NCBI GenBank assembly: GCA_944388965.1
Contig: CALXKL010000010.1
Location: forward strand, 1 to 64,000
Length of the DNA: 64,000 nt
Reading direction: 5' to 3'
DNA from: an uncultured Spirochaetales bacterium
Lineage (GTDB): Bacteria > Spirochaetota > Spirochaetia > Sphaerochaetales > Sphaerochaetaceae
Shown here: positions 27,025 through 35,745 of the stretch, piece after piece
Layout of the letters: the number at the start of each line of letters is the position of its first letter
How positions within the stretch are numbered: position 1 is the first letter of the stretch
Position numbers and translations under genes: made by a program
Notes under the pieces: model-generated
Databases searched by the model: none
What the model saw: only the letters and a program-made list of their open reading frames with translations
What the model was told of the DNA's origin: nothing

Positions 27025-28464
27025 TTGATCTGTCTTACATTATCCGAGAGCACGATCGAAGCCGCGGTGGAGAAGGTGAGAAGCCAGCGGCAGTACATAG
27101 ATATGGCCGAACTGCGTCTGGACTTCCTCAGGAAGGAGGAATGCGCCAAGGCGCATCTGTTTCCGTCCATGGTCGACCTTCCATGCATCGTGACCAACAG
27201 GAGGCGTCAGGACGGCGGCATGTGCGACCTTTCGGAGAAGGCGCGCCGGGCACAGCTTCTGGCGGCAATGGACGGAGACTTCAGCTACGTCGACATCGAG
27301 GAGGACCTCAAGAGGGGGGAGCTGGACGAGAAGGCCGAGAGGCGCGGGATCAGGATAATCCGCTCCCTGCACGACTTCGAGAAGGTGCCTGACGACATCT
27401 TCAGCCGCATCCAGCAGCTGAAGAGGCGCGGCGATGTCGCCAAGGTCGCCGTGACTCCGCGTTCGGTTGCCGACCTGATGACGCTTTTCAATGCACAGCA
27501 CGAACTCGAAGGCACCGACAAGATCATCATAGGCATGGGGCCGTACGGGGTTCCAACCAGAATACTCTACAAGCGGATGGGCTCGATGCTGACCTTCTGC
27601 TCGGACAACGAGACGGCTCCGGGCCAGCTGTCCGGACGCGAACTCAGGCTGCTGTACCGCGCCGACAGGGTCGACGACCGGACAGCCATCTACGGCATCA
27701 TCGGCAACAACGTGATGAACTCCCTTTCGCCGCGCATACACAACCCGGGCTTCGTCGGCATCAAGTACAACGCCATCTACGTGCCCTTCCTCGTGGACTC
27801 TGTCAGGTCGTTCTTCTCCCTGGCCGAGGCTCTCCACATGAGAGGCTTCAGCGTGACGGTGCCATTCAAGGTCGACTGCCTGTCCTATGTGGGCAACATA
27901 ACCCGCGAGGTCAAGCAGATCGGAGCCTGCAACACCGTCGTGCGCACACCCGGAATGTGGAAGGCCATCAACACCGACTACTACGGCTTCCTGGTCCCGA
28001 TCGAGCGCGACATCGAGGAGGGCAGGATCAGAAGCGCCCTGGTCATCGGAGCCGGCGGTGCGTCAAACGCGATCGTCTGGGCGCTGCGCAACCGCGGGGT
28101 CAGGGTCACGATTCTCAACAGGACGCTTTCCCGGGCCGAGAAGATCGCCCAGGTCAACATCTGCCAGTACGACCGCCTCGACAACTACAAGGCCTACGAA
28201 GGCCAGGTCGACCTCATCGTCCAGACCACGACTGTCGGCTACGACAGCTGGGTCAACCCGATCGAGGGCTTTTCCTTTACGGGCCGCGAGATCTGCTACG
28301 ACATCATCACGAAGCCGAAGATGACCAAGTTCCTCAGCGACGCACAGGCTGCGGGATGCACGCTGCACTTCGGCCAGGAGATGCTGATCGCCCAGGGCCG
28401 TCTCCAGTTCGAGGCCTTCACGGGCTACCACTATCCACGCTCGGTCGAGATCGACCTCAGCTGA
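27025..28464 (+). CDS. aroDE: Bifunctional 3-dehydroquinate dehydratase / shikimate dehydrogenase
   Basis: The protein fuses two consecutive shikimate pathway steps. The N-terminal part (about 1-215) is a type I dehydroquinase with the catalytic His in IRSLHDFE and the Schiff-base Lys in DVAKVAVTPRS. The C-terminal part (about 225-479) is shikimate dehydrogenase: GIIGNNVMNSLSPRIHN, the catalytic Lys in VTVPFKVDCLSY, GACNTVV, INTDYYG and the NADP loop GAGGASNAIV. TTG at 27025 was chosen because GAGGAG lies nine bases upstream and the inferred transcript starts near 27006; an ATG at 26986 is the alternative and lacks a ribosome binding site. It is convergent with the helicase partner gene and overlaps it by eight bases. 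Confidence 0.93.
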   Translation: MICLTLSESTIEAAVEKVRSQRQYIDMAELRLDFLRKEECAKAHLFPSMVDLPCIVTNRRRQDGGMCDLSEKARRAQLLAAMDGDFSYVDIEEDLKRGELDEKAERRGIRIIRSLHDFEKVPDDIFSRIQQLKRRGDVAKVAVTPRSVADLMTLFNAQHELEGTDKIIIGMGPYGVPTRILYKRMGSMLTFCSDNETAPGQLSGRELRLLYRADRVDDRTAIYGIIGNNVMNSLSPRIHNPGFVGIKYNAIYVPFLVDSVRSFFSLAEALHMRGFSVTVPFKVDCLSYVGNITREVKQIGACNTVVRTPGMWKAINTDYYGFLVPIERDIEEGRIRSALVIGAGGASNAIVWALRNRGVRVTILNRTLSRAEKIAQVNICQYDRLDNYKAYEGQVDLIVQTTTVGYDSWVNPIEGFSFTGREICYDIITKPKMTKFLSDAQAAGCTLHFGQEMLIAQGRLQFEAFTGYHYPRSVEIDLS

Positions 28465-30256
28465 GCACCTCCTTCAGCGCGAACATCCTGTCCACGGGGA
28501 TGACATGTTCATCCCCGTCTTCGTCGACGAGTCTTGCGCTCTTCGTCCTCCCCCTGGTCTCGACCATGGTGACGAAGGCGCGCATCGTGCCATCCGGCGT
28601 CGAGATCTCAAGCAGTCCATGCTCGCTTATCGCACTTGAAAGCAGGTTCAGCTTCGCCTGGTGGTCGAAGCCCGAAGCCCTGCGCATCCTGGCCAGGGTC
28701 CGCCCGGGCACGATCTGGCCTTCGTCCAGTATGTACCCGGCATCCAGCATGTCCATGTATGCCTGCCTGTCGTCGCTGTCGATGCGCTGGGCTATCACAT
28801 CGGCAAGAGCGGATGTGAACGATCTGTCTCCACATGGAGCCTTTGCGGCAAGAGAGGAAAGCGGAACTTCGACCGCATCGGCACAGGCATCGGGAGCACG
28901 CCCATCGCCATGCGCCTCATCATCCGCCGCATCATCCTCGCCGACGGTACGCGGCAACATGTCGAATCCGCTGTATACCAGGATCCGTCGCCACTGCTCC
29001 TCGCTGGAGGCCTTCATCAGAAAGCCCCTGGACGAGATCTGCCGTAGTATGTGTATCCTCAGCAGAGGGAGCTGCGCGATGAGCTTCGCGTTGCGCTCGC
29101 TCGTCTCCAGATATATGCCGCGGGTGAAGCTGAATTCGTCGTAGCGTTCCCGCCACATCGCGATCCTGTCGTGCACGAGAGGCGAGGCGGTGCCGAGCGC
29201 CTCCTCCATCTCCTTTCCGTCGATGCCGAGGTCGAAGCCCGCCTCGACCGCCTCGCGGGACACCTGGTATGTCACGATCCTGTCGACGAGGGTCGCGCTC
29301 ATGAACAGGGCAGGCGTCACGGACCTGCCACTGGCAGGTATGCGTACGACGAGGTCGTCCGTCACCAGGGCCTCGGAGGCCTCCGTATCCTCTTCGTCGT
29401 CCCCCATGATGAACCTCAGCTCCATGAAGCGGGCGACCAGGTCGTCAACGCCGTCGCCATGCCTCGATGCCCAAAGCAGTGAGCAGGCGCTCCCGTCGTC
29501 GAGCAGCAGGGCAAGGCGTGCAAGCCTGATGCCGTCCTCATGTGCGGTGCCGCCGCACAGCAGACAGGCCTTGATCGTCACCAGCGGAAGCGAGAAGAAC
29601 GCCTCGGCCTCGGCCCTGTCGATGACGATCCTCCCCGCCACATCCTTCATCAGACCGCGTGAGAGCGCCGCCTGCGTGAAGGCTTCGAACAGAGTCACGA
29701 CCTCTTCCTGGGAAAGAAGGGGGAAGACGTATGCAGAGCTTCGTGCAAGGCGTCTGATCGACGAGGACGTGTTCCTCGTCCTGGATGCGGATACGATCGA
29801 CATCATCGCCTTGAGCGTCTCGACAAGGCGTATCCTCCGACCGTCCGTCCTCATGCGTCCGTTGAAGACGTCCAGCGAGACGACGCCGGAGTAGTCAAGC
29901 GACGAGGACAGGGTCAGCAGTCCGTCCTCGTCGAGGAGCAGAACCGTCCTTTTGAGAAGCCTGTCGATGTCCCTGTCCACGACAAGATGGGCTTTCGGAG
30001 CGAAGAAGGCGGCGATGCCTTCGCGTGATGCGCTGCCAAGCACGTAGACCAGAGTGACGATTCCCGCCTCGTTCCTGTCGAGACCCTCCATCAGCCGTGA
30101 GCGTATGGTCGATGATGAGAAGAAGCCTACCAGCCGCTGGACGACCTTCTGCCTGTTGAAGGGCATGTCGGGACGCACAAGCCACAGCGAGGCAAGCGAT
30201 AGCAGTTCGTCCTCCGGTATTCTCTCCAGATGGCTCCTGAGGTCGGTCATCGTCAC
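28457..30256 (-). CDS. Helicase-associated partner of XPB (winged-helix/helicase C-like protein)
   Basis: This 599-residue protein resembles the bacterial partner encoded with XPB-type helicases (helicase C-terminal domain 3 family). The N-terminus (SHLERIPEDELLSLASLW, then RQKVVQRLVGFFSS) is helical, followed by repeated winged-helix-like segments; a later DDLVVRIPASGR and the C-terminal LLEISTPDGTMRAFVTMVE region give strand-rich domains. It has no Walker motifs of its own. Its start overlaps the XPB stop by four bases, so the pair is translationally coupled. A role as a cofactor that positions XPB on DNA is an inference from this linkage. Confidence 0.72.
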   Translation of the reverse strand: MTMTDLRSHLERIPEDELLSLASLWLVRPDMPFNRQKVVQRLVGFFSSSTIRSRLMEGLDRNEAGIVTLVYVLGSASREGIAAFFAPKAHLVVDRDIDRLLKRTVLLLDEDGLLTLSSSLDYSGVVSLDVFNGRMRTDGRRIRLVETLKAMMSIVSASRTRNTSSSIRRLARSSAYVFPLLSQEEVVTLFEAFTQAALSRGLMKDVAGRIVIDRAEAEAFFSLPLVTIKACLLCGGTAHEDGIRLARLALLLDDGSACSLLWASRHGDGVDDLVARFMELRFIMGDDEEDTEASEALVTDDLVVRIPASGRSVTPALFMSATLVDRIVTYQVSREAVEAGFDLGIDGKEMEEALGTASPLVHDRIAMWRERYDEFSFTRGIYLETSERNAKLIAQLPLLRIHILRQISSRGFLMKASSEEQWRRILVYSGFDMLPRTVGEDDAADDEAHGDGRAPDACADAVEVPLSSLAAKAPCGDRSFTSALADVIAQRIDSDDRQAYMDMLDAGYILDEGQIVPGRTLARMRRASGFDHQAKLNLLSSAISEHGLLEISTPDGTMRAFVTMVETRGRTKSARLVDEDGDEHVIPVDRMFALKEVLS

Positions 30257-31899
30257 ACGTCCTCCACGCTGTATGCATAGCCCTGCTCGATGAGGAACTT
30301 CTGCCTGTTCAGACTGAAGTCCTCCTCCCTGGAATGCCTTGTGACCAGAGTGTAGAAGTTGCTGTCGCGCATTTTCGGGCGCAGTATCCTGCCCAGCCGC
30401 TGAGCCTCCTCCTGCCGGCTGCCGAACGTGCCCGAGACCTGGATGGCCACGCTTGCATCGGGCAGGTCTATGGCGAAGTTTGCCACCTTGGAGACGACGA
30501 GGATGCGGATCCTCCCGTCGCGGAAGTCCTGGTAGAGCCTGTCGCGCGTCGCATTGGGCATGCTGCCGGTGATCAGGGGAAGATCGAAGTGTCCGGCGAT
30601 GCGCCTGAGCTGGTCGAGGTACTGTCCGATGATGAGGATCTGCTCGCCTTCATGACGCTCGAGGAGCCGTGCCACGACATCCAGCTTGCGCCCGTTCTTC
30701 GCCGCGATGGCGATTTTCGTCTGGAGCGGAGCCATGGCGTACGCCAGTTCGTCCTCCTCGCTCATCGCGATGCGCAGCTCATGGCAGTAGGCGCGGGCGA
30801 TGAAGCCGCGCTTCTCGAGCTGCGACCAAGGAACGTCGTACCGCTTCGGCCCCACCAGGGAGAAGACGTCCTTCTCGCGTCCGTCCTCGCGCACAAGGGT
30901 GGCGGTGAGCCCGAGCCTGTAGATGGCCTGAAGGGACGAGGAGAGCTTGAAGACAGGGGCGGGGAGCATGTGCACCTCGTCGTAGATGACGAAGCCCCAT
31001 TCATGCGCCGAGATCGTGTCGAAGTTGTGGAACTCCTCGTCCGTGGAGCTTCTCCAGATGAGCATGCTGTATGTCGCGATCGTGACCGGACGTATGTCGC
31101 GCCGCTCGCTGGTGAATTCGCCAACGTCATCCTGCTCCAGCGTAGTCTTGTCCAGAATCTCGCGTCTCCACTGGTGCACCGATGCGACGTTTGGCGCCAG
31201 TATAAGAGTGCTTGTCTTCAGCCGTGCCATGGCGACGAGCCCCACTATGGTCTTGCCGCTTCCGCATGGAAGGACGACGGTGCCGTATCCCGCTCCGGGC
31301 GCACCTCCCGCCCACAGGGCGTCGAAGGCCTCCCTCTGGTAGTCCCTGACCAGGAAGGGGGCGCCGGAGGCGCACACCTTCCTCAGGGCGATCTCCAGAG
31401 GTCTTCCCTTCTTCAGCGGAATGAGGTCCTGCACAGGGAAGTCGTGGTCGATGAGGATGACCTTCATGTCCCCACGTTTGTTCATGGGGACGCGGATGTC
31501 GCCGTCGTCGATGATGATGTCGCGTAAAGCAGGAATCGAGAGCACCTGCCTACGGTAGAGCTCCGAGGTGCATTCAAGGAGGAAGAACCTGTCGTCGAGG
31601 GGAGTGAACCTGACGACTCCGTAGCGTCTGCACGTGTCCCGGATGAAGTACTCCACGGTCTCGGGGATCTCGTAGCGCGAGAAGCGGGCAAGGGCGGACA
31701 TGACGTCGTCCTCGCCAAAACCGGCCGAGCATGCGTTCCACAGGCTGATCCTGGTGATCTGGTAGGTGTGCAGATGCTCGGGGCTCTTCACAAGCTCGCT
31801 GAAAGGCACGATTGTATCGCGGCACTGCGACGAAGCCGGGTCGTGGACATCCATGAGCATCGTTCTGTCGGACTGCACCACCAGAGGTCTAGATTCCAT
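30253..31899 (-). CDS. XPB/Ssl2-type superfamily 2 DNA helicase
   Basis: This 548-residue protein is a bacterial XPB-like 3'-5' helicase. After an N-terminal damage-recognition-like domain (about 1-170) come the Q-like motif RDYQREAF, Walker A VVLPCGSGKT, the DEVH box in VIYDEVHMLP, the GLTATLVREDGRE segment containing the RED motif that marks XPB, and motif VI QRLGRILRP. It is close in size to archaeal XPB. It sits between aroC and its own partner gene, with short overlaps on both sides. Bacterial XPB is thought to act in nucleotide excision repair or transcription-linked repair. Confidence 0.9.
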   Translation of the reverse strand: MESRPLVVQSDRTMLMDVHDPASSQCRDTIVPFSELVKSPEHLHTYQITRISLWNACSAGFGEDDVMSALARFSRYEIPETVEYFIRDTCRRYGVVRFTPLDDRFFLLECTSELYRRQVLSIPALRDIIIDDGDIRVPMNKRGDMKVILIDHDFPVQDLIPLKKGRPLEIALRKVCASGAPFLVRDYQREAFDALWAGGAPGAGYGTVVLPCGSGKTIVGLVAMARLKTSTLILAPNVASVHQWRREILDKTTLEQDDVGEFTSERRDIRPVTIATYSMLIWRSSTDEEFHNFDTISAHEWGFVIYDEVHMLPAPVFKLSSSLQAIYRLGLTATLVREDGREKDVFSLVGPKRYDVPWSQLEKRGFIARAYCHELRIAMSEEDELAYAMAPLQTKIAIAAKNGRKLDVVARLLERHEGEQILIIGQYLDQLRRIAGHFDLPLITGSMPNATRDRLYQDFRDGRIRILVVSKVANFAIDLPDASVAIQVSGTFGSRQEEAQRLGRILRPKMRDSNFYTLVTRHSREEDFSLNRQKFLIEQGYAYSVEDV

Positions 31900-32956
31900 A
31901 GGCCCTGGCCCTCAGCAGACTGTCGGCGATCACGAGAGCCGTCATGGCCTCGACCACGACGACGGCCCTGGGGACTATGCAGGGGTCATGACGGCCTCCG
32001 ATGCGTATGGTCCTGTCCTCCATTGTCCTTGTCACCGTATGCTGTTCCAGTCCGATCGACGGAGTCGGCTTGAACGCGGCGCGCAGGACTATTGGCTGAC
32101 CGTTGCTGATGCCGCCCTGTATCCCGCCGCTCCTGTTGGACTCGAAGACGGGACGCCCGGCTTCGATGTGCATCTGGTCGTTGTACCTGCTGCCTCTCAT
32201 CGATGCGGCCTCGAAGCCTGAACCGATCTCGACGCCCTTGCAGGCTCCGATCGACATGATTGCGGCTGCGAGTGCCGCGTCCAGCTTGTCGAACACGGGC
32301 TCTCCAAGACCGCAGGGGACTCCGGTCACCTGGCATTCGATGATTCCGCCGACGCTGTCCTGCTCCATCCGCGCCCTGTCGATCTCCTGCTCGAAGAGGG
32401 GGACCATGGCGGGGTCGACGGCCTGGATGCCGTTGTCGAAGGGCGGTTCGAATGGTGCACCGCCGTCCGTGACGGTCCCTATGGAGCGCACCCCAGCATG
32501 CACCTGGATCCCCTCCTGCCTGAGATACAGCTTGGCGAAGGCTCCACCGGCGACCCGCATGCTGGTCTCGCGTCCGGAGCTCCGTCCGCCTCCGCGGTGG
32601 TCGACATGGCCGTATCTGGTCCAGTAGGCGTAGTCCGCATGGCTGGGACGGAAGACGTCCTTCATCTCGTCGTAGTCGCGACTGCGCTGGTCCGTGTTGA
32701 CGATGGCCATGCCTATCGCGGTGCCGGTGGACACGCCTTCGAAGACCCCAGAGAGAATCTGCAGCCTGTCCGGCTCCCTGCGCTGCGTCGAGAAGCGGTC
32801 GCGTCCGGGACTGCGACGGTCCATCTCGCCCTGTATGAAGTACTCGTCCACGGCAATGCCGGATGGAAAGCCCGACAGGACGGCACCGAGGGCGCGTCCG
32901 TGGGATTCGCCGAATGTCGTGAGCTGGAGTGTGTGTCCGAAGGTGTCACCTGCCAT
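31889..32956 (-). CDS. aroC: Chorismate synthase
   Basis: This 355-residue enzyme performs the last step of the shikimate pathway, making chorismate from EPSP with reduced FMN. The family signatures are plain: GESHGRALGAVLSGFPSG with the catalytic His, the YGHVDHRGGGRSSGRET segment, and SNRSGGIQGGISNGQPI with RAAFKPTPSI. Length is normal. Its start overlaps the aroK end by 11 bases and its end overlaps the XPB gene by 11 bases. The ATG at 32956 matches the family start (MAGDTFGHTLQL). Confidence 0.95.
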   Translation of the reverse strand: MAGDTFGHTLQLTTFGESHGRALGAVLSGFPSGIAVDEYFIQGEMDRRSPGRDRFSTQRREPDRLQILSGVFEGVSTGTAIGMAIVNTDQRSRDYDEMKDVFRPSHADYAYWTRYGHVDHRGGGRSSGRETSMRVAGGAFAKLYLRQEGIQVHAGVRSIGTVTDGGAPFEPPFDNGIQAVDPAMVPLFEQEIDRARMEQDSVGGIIECQVTGVPCGLGEPVFDKLDAALAAAIMSIGACKGVEIGSGFEAASMRGSRYNDQMHIEAGRPVFESNRSGGIQGGISNGQPIVLRAAFKPTPSIGLEQHTVTRTMEDRTIRIGGRHDPCIVPRAVVVVEAMTALVIADSLLRARAYGI

Positions 32957-33476
32957 GTTTCTCGTGCTCCATGATCGTGGAAAGTATGTGTTCGGCCGTG
33001 GCGGTCTTGTCTCCGTAGCCGCCCAGGTCGATGACGATGTCGGCCATTTGGGAATAGATGCCGTCACGTCTGATGTAGATGGGGTGGAAGCTGCCGCGCG
33101 GGTCGGCAGGGTCGAGAAAGGCCGGCATGCCCTTGGAAAGTATGCGCTGGATGAGGACCTCCTCGTCCCGTCTGAGATAGACGATCGTGCCGTTATGCTT
33201 CATGTACTGCATCAGCTGCGTGTTGTCGGCGGCACCACCGCCGAGAGAGAGGACGAACGACTCATGTGTCGACACGAATCCCCGTACGGCCTCCAGCTCC
33301 TTCTCCATGAAGGCTCCGGCTCCGTTCTCCCTGTAATACTGTCTGACCGATGTGCTTTCGACGAGAGAGAGCACCAGGTCGTCGCTGTCCGCCACGGCGC
33401 ATCCGATGCGCCCTGCAATCAGTGGAGCCGCGGTGCTCTTGCCGCAATGCTTGAGTCCGGTGATGAACAATCTCAA
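32946..33476 (-). CDS. aroK: Shikimate kinase
   Basis: This 176-residue kinase phosphorylates shikimate at O3. It begins with a Walker A loop, ITGLKHCGKSTAA, in which the usual GxxGxGKS becomes GLKHCGKS; DSDDLV supplies the Asp pair for Mg2+ and shikimate; LSLGGGAADN is the shikimate-binding glycine loop; and YLRRDEE is the following strand. The lid sequence is short and contains RGSFHPIY. It heads the aroK-aroC-XPB-partner operon. Confidence 0.9.
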   Translation of the reverse strand: MRLFITGLKHCGKSTAAPLIAGRIGCAVADSDDLVLSLVESTSVRQYYRENGAGAFMEKELEAVRGFVSTHESFVLSLGGGAADNTQLMQYMKHNGTIVYLRRDEEVLIQRILSKGMPAFLDPADPRGSFHPIYIRRDGIYSQMADIVIDLGGYGDKTATAEHILSTIMEHEKHGR

Positions 33477-33527
33477 GACGAATCCCCCTTTGAAGGAGAC
33501 ATTATATTACCGGCAAGCCCACGTGGT

Positions 33528-33983
33528 CTAGCAGTCGAATGCGTCCAGGTCGTATCCGTGGAAGGACGATTCGTCGGGTGTGACGTATGAGTTGACGGCC
33601 TGTCTGCGTCTTCTCCTGCTGCGTTTCGAGAAGGCGCGCCGCTCGTTCTTCTCCAGGAAGCGGGCCTCGGTGTAGTTCTTGATCATGTCGCTCCTGAAAC
33701 GGTTGCGGTCGACCTTCCTCTTGAGGGCATAGTGGAACGTGATGACCATCAGATACCAGAAGAAGGAGAGGGCGAGCAGGAAGAACTCCGTCATCCTAGA
33801 CGAGAAGACAGCCACTCCTGCCGGCGACACCAGCGGGATGAGGTTGTTCACGTCAAGAAGAAGCGACAGTACGAGTGGTACGATCCAGAACAGCCCCTGC
33901 CTCGAGAACAGGAAGCGCAGACATGCCATGGTGGCCAGGAATGTCAGAAGCAGTGATGCCAGGGGCAGAACGTATCGGACCAT
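33528..33983 (-). CDS. Small membrane protein of unknown function
   Basis: This 151-residue protein has three predicted transmembrane segments (about 1-26, 32-60 and 66-88) followed by a basic cytoplasmic tail with a strongly charged run (SKRSRRRRRQ, about 122-131). I do not recognise the family. The start at 33983 was chosen because the hydrophobic N-terminus begins there; the longer open frame adds sequence antisense to the dgt gene. It is 52 bases upstream of aroK on the same strand and divergent from dgt. Confidence 0.5.
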   Translation of the reverse strand: MVRYVLPLASLLLTFLATMACLRFLFSRQGLFWIVPLVLSLLLDVNNLIPLVSPAGVAVFSSRMTEFFLLALSFFWYLMVITFHYALKRKVDRNRFRSDMIKNYTEARFLEKNERRAFSKRSRRRRRQAVNSYVTPDESSFHGYDLDAFDC

Positions 33984-34043
33984 GTGCAAAATATAACGTA
34001 AAAAGGCTATCTTGCACAGGCTGAAACGTGGTAAGTTCGAACC

Positions 34044-35198
34044 ATGGAAAGACTCATCGACAGAATGCCGGAATCGGCCATGACAGCCCGCGAGAGGCCC
34101 AGGACGGAGGACATCCGCGGAGCCTACTACCGCGACACCACCGCAATAATCCATTCATCTCCGTTCTCCCGGCTCAAGCACAAGACGCAGGTCTTCTTCG
34201 CTCCCGCCAACGACCACATCTGCACCAGGATGGAGCACGTGCTTCATGTTGCATCCATCGCCTCGACGATCTGCCGTCCCTTCGGCCTGGACAGCGAGCT
34301 GGCCTGGGCCATAGGCATGGGGCACGACCTCGGACACACTCCGTTCGGCCATGTGGGGGAGAGGATCATCGACTCACTCTACCAGGAACGTGGGCTCGGG
34401 CGCTTCGAGCACGAGGTCAACTCGCTGCGTGTGGTCAGGATGCTGGCGAACCACGGCAGGGGGCTGAACCTGACCTATGCGGTGCAGGACGGCATCGTGT
34501 CGCACTGCGGAGAGCACTTCCAGCAGCGCATCACTCCGGTCTTCGAGGTCAAGGACCTTGACGCGATCACCACACGAAGCGGCCTCGTCCCTTCGACATG
34601 GGAGGCCGTGGCAGTCAGGCTGTCCGACTCGATCGCCTATCTGGGACGCGACTGGGAGGATGCCAGGAGGCTGGGGCTTCTCGAGGACTGTCCTCCGGTG
34701 TCTGGGGAGGTCACCAGGCTGCTGGGCACCTCGAACGGCTCGATCATCAACAACCTTGTCATGGACATAATCATGAGCTCGGACGAAGAGCATGGCATGG
34801 GCTTTTCCGACGAGATGTTCCAGGCGGTGCTGGAGATGAAGGACTACAACTACCGATACATCTACCGCAGCGAGATCCTCGAGGGCTACACCCGCTACTT
34901 CACACGTCTGATCCGGCTTGTCGTGGACTATCTGGACGACCTGATGGCCAAGTACGGCTTCGACAAGAAGGGCTATGACGACGAGAAGAACATGCTGGCC
35001 GCGGGCTTCTACGCCCATCTTGTGGAGCTGAAGGACAGATACATGGAGAGGGAGGGGTCGCTGGACCGTCTGGTGCTGGACTATGTCGCCGGCATGAGCG
35101 ACAACTTCGCCCTGGACTGCGCAAGCGAGATCCTGACACCCCAGCATCTGAACGACAGGATCGAGCAGAGCCAGAGAGGCAAGTGGTTCGACGTCTAG
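34044..35198 (+). CDS. dgt: Deoxyguanosinetriphosphate triphosphohydrolase-like protein
   Basis: This 384-residue HD-domain enzyme removes triphosphate from dNTPs, chiefly dGTP. The metal ligands of the HD fold are seen in RMEHVLHVASIA, AIGMGHDLGHTPFGHVGE (the HD pair) and the later VRLSDSIAYLGRD (final Asp). RLKHKTQVF matches the nucleotide-binding start of the family. Length fits the short type II dGTPases. The gene ends four bases into the convergent nrdR gene, a pleasing link because both control deoxynucleotide supply, though convergent genes need not be co-regulated. Confidence 0.9.
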   Translation: MERLIDRMPESAMTARERPRTEDIRGAYYRDTTAIIHSSPFSRLKHKTQVFFAPANDHICTRMEHVLHVASIASTICRPFGLDSELAWAIGMGHDLGHTPFGHVGERIIDSLYQERGLGRFEHEVNSLRVVRMLANHGRGLNLTYAVQDGIVSHCGEHFQQRITPVFEVKDLDAITTRSGLVPSTWEAVAVRLSDSIAYLGRDWEDARRLGLLEDCPPVSGEVTRLLGTSNGSIINNLVMDIIMSSDEEHGMGFSDEMFQAVLEMKDYNYRYIYRSEILEGYTRYFTRLIRLVVDYLDDLMAKYGFDKKGYDDEKNMLAAGFYAHLVELKDRYMEREGSLDRLVLDYVAGMSDNFALDCASEILTPQHLNDRIEQSQRGKWFDV

Positions 35199-35662
35199 GC
35201 GTCGACGCTCGAGGCTATGTTCTCTATCTCGGCGATGAACTTGTCCAGGTCGTTGAACTCCCTGTATACCGAGGCGAAGCGCACATAGGCGACCTTCGAG
35301 ACCTTGTACAGCTGTCTCAGCGTGGCCTCTCCGATGTCGGTGCTGGTGATGCGCCTGTCATGGCCGGCCTTCTCGACGACCTCGTCCTCGATCGCATCCA
35401 GCAGCTTCTCGATCGTGCCCTGGGTCAGACGGAGCTTGTCCGTGCTGGTACGCACACCGCGCTCCACCTTGCGTATGTCGAAAGGCTGCTCGCTTCCGTC
35501 CTTCTTGATGACGATGATCGGCTTCTCCTCGATCTTCTCGTAGCTCGTGAAGCGGTAGCCGCACTCGAGGCACTGGCGACGGCGCCTGATGGACGAGCCG
35601 TCCTTGTTCTGGCGCGATTCGAGCACCTTGTCTTCCAAAGATGAACAGCGTGGACATTTCAT
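35195..35662 (-). CDS. nrdR: Transcriptional repressor NrdR
   Basis: This 155-residue protein is the zinc-ribbon/ATP-cone repressor of ribonucleotide reductase genes. The zinc ribbon is at the N-terminus (CPRCSS, then CLECGYRFTSYE), followed by the ATP-cone (IIVIKKDGSEQPFDIRKVERG) that senses ATP and dATP. The C-terminal helical part (ASVYREFNDLDKFIAEIE) matches the family. The N-terminal ribbon reads QNKDGSSIRRRRQC, which is the typical hinge. No ribonucleotide reductase gene is in the window, so its targets lie elsewhere. Confidence 0.96.
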   Translation of the reverse strand: MKCPRCSSLEDKVLESRQNKDGSSIRRRRQCLECGYRFTSYEKIEEKPIIVIKKDGSEQPFDIRKVERGVRTSTDKLRLTQGTIEKLLDAIEDEVVEKAGHDRRITSTDIGEATLRQLYKVSKVAYVRFASVYREFNDLDKFIAEIENIASSVDA

Positions 35663-35710
35663 GATGTCTTGATTGTACCCGATTGCAGGCGGTAAGCAAG
35701 AGGCATGTTG

Positions 35711-35738
35711 TTGATAATCGTCACAAAGTGTGAATAAT
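35711..35738 (+). promoter_or_regulatory. Promoter with internal operator, TCACAAAGTGTGA
   Basis: TTGATA at 35711-35716 and AATAAT at 35733-35738, spaced by 16 bases, form a good promoter. Between them lies TCACAAAGTGTGA (35721-35733), a perfect inverted repeat with a three-base centre, ideally placed for a repressor. The predicted transcript start near 35745 is right at the ATG of the next gene. Confidence 0.5.
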
Positions 35739-35745
35739 GTAACAC

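Noticed and set aside
27957-29144. 395-residue frame overlapping aroDE and the helicase partner
   Set aside because: It is in a different frame of two well supported genes and lacks any family signal.
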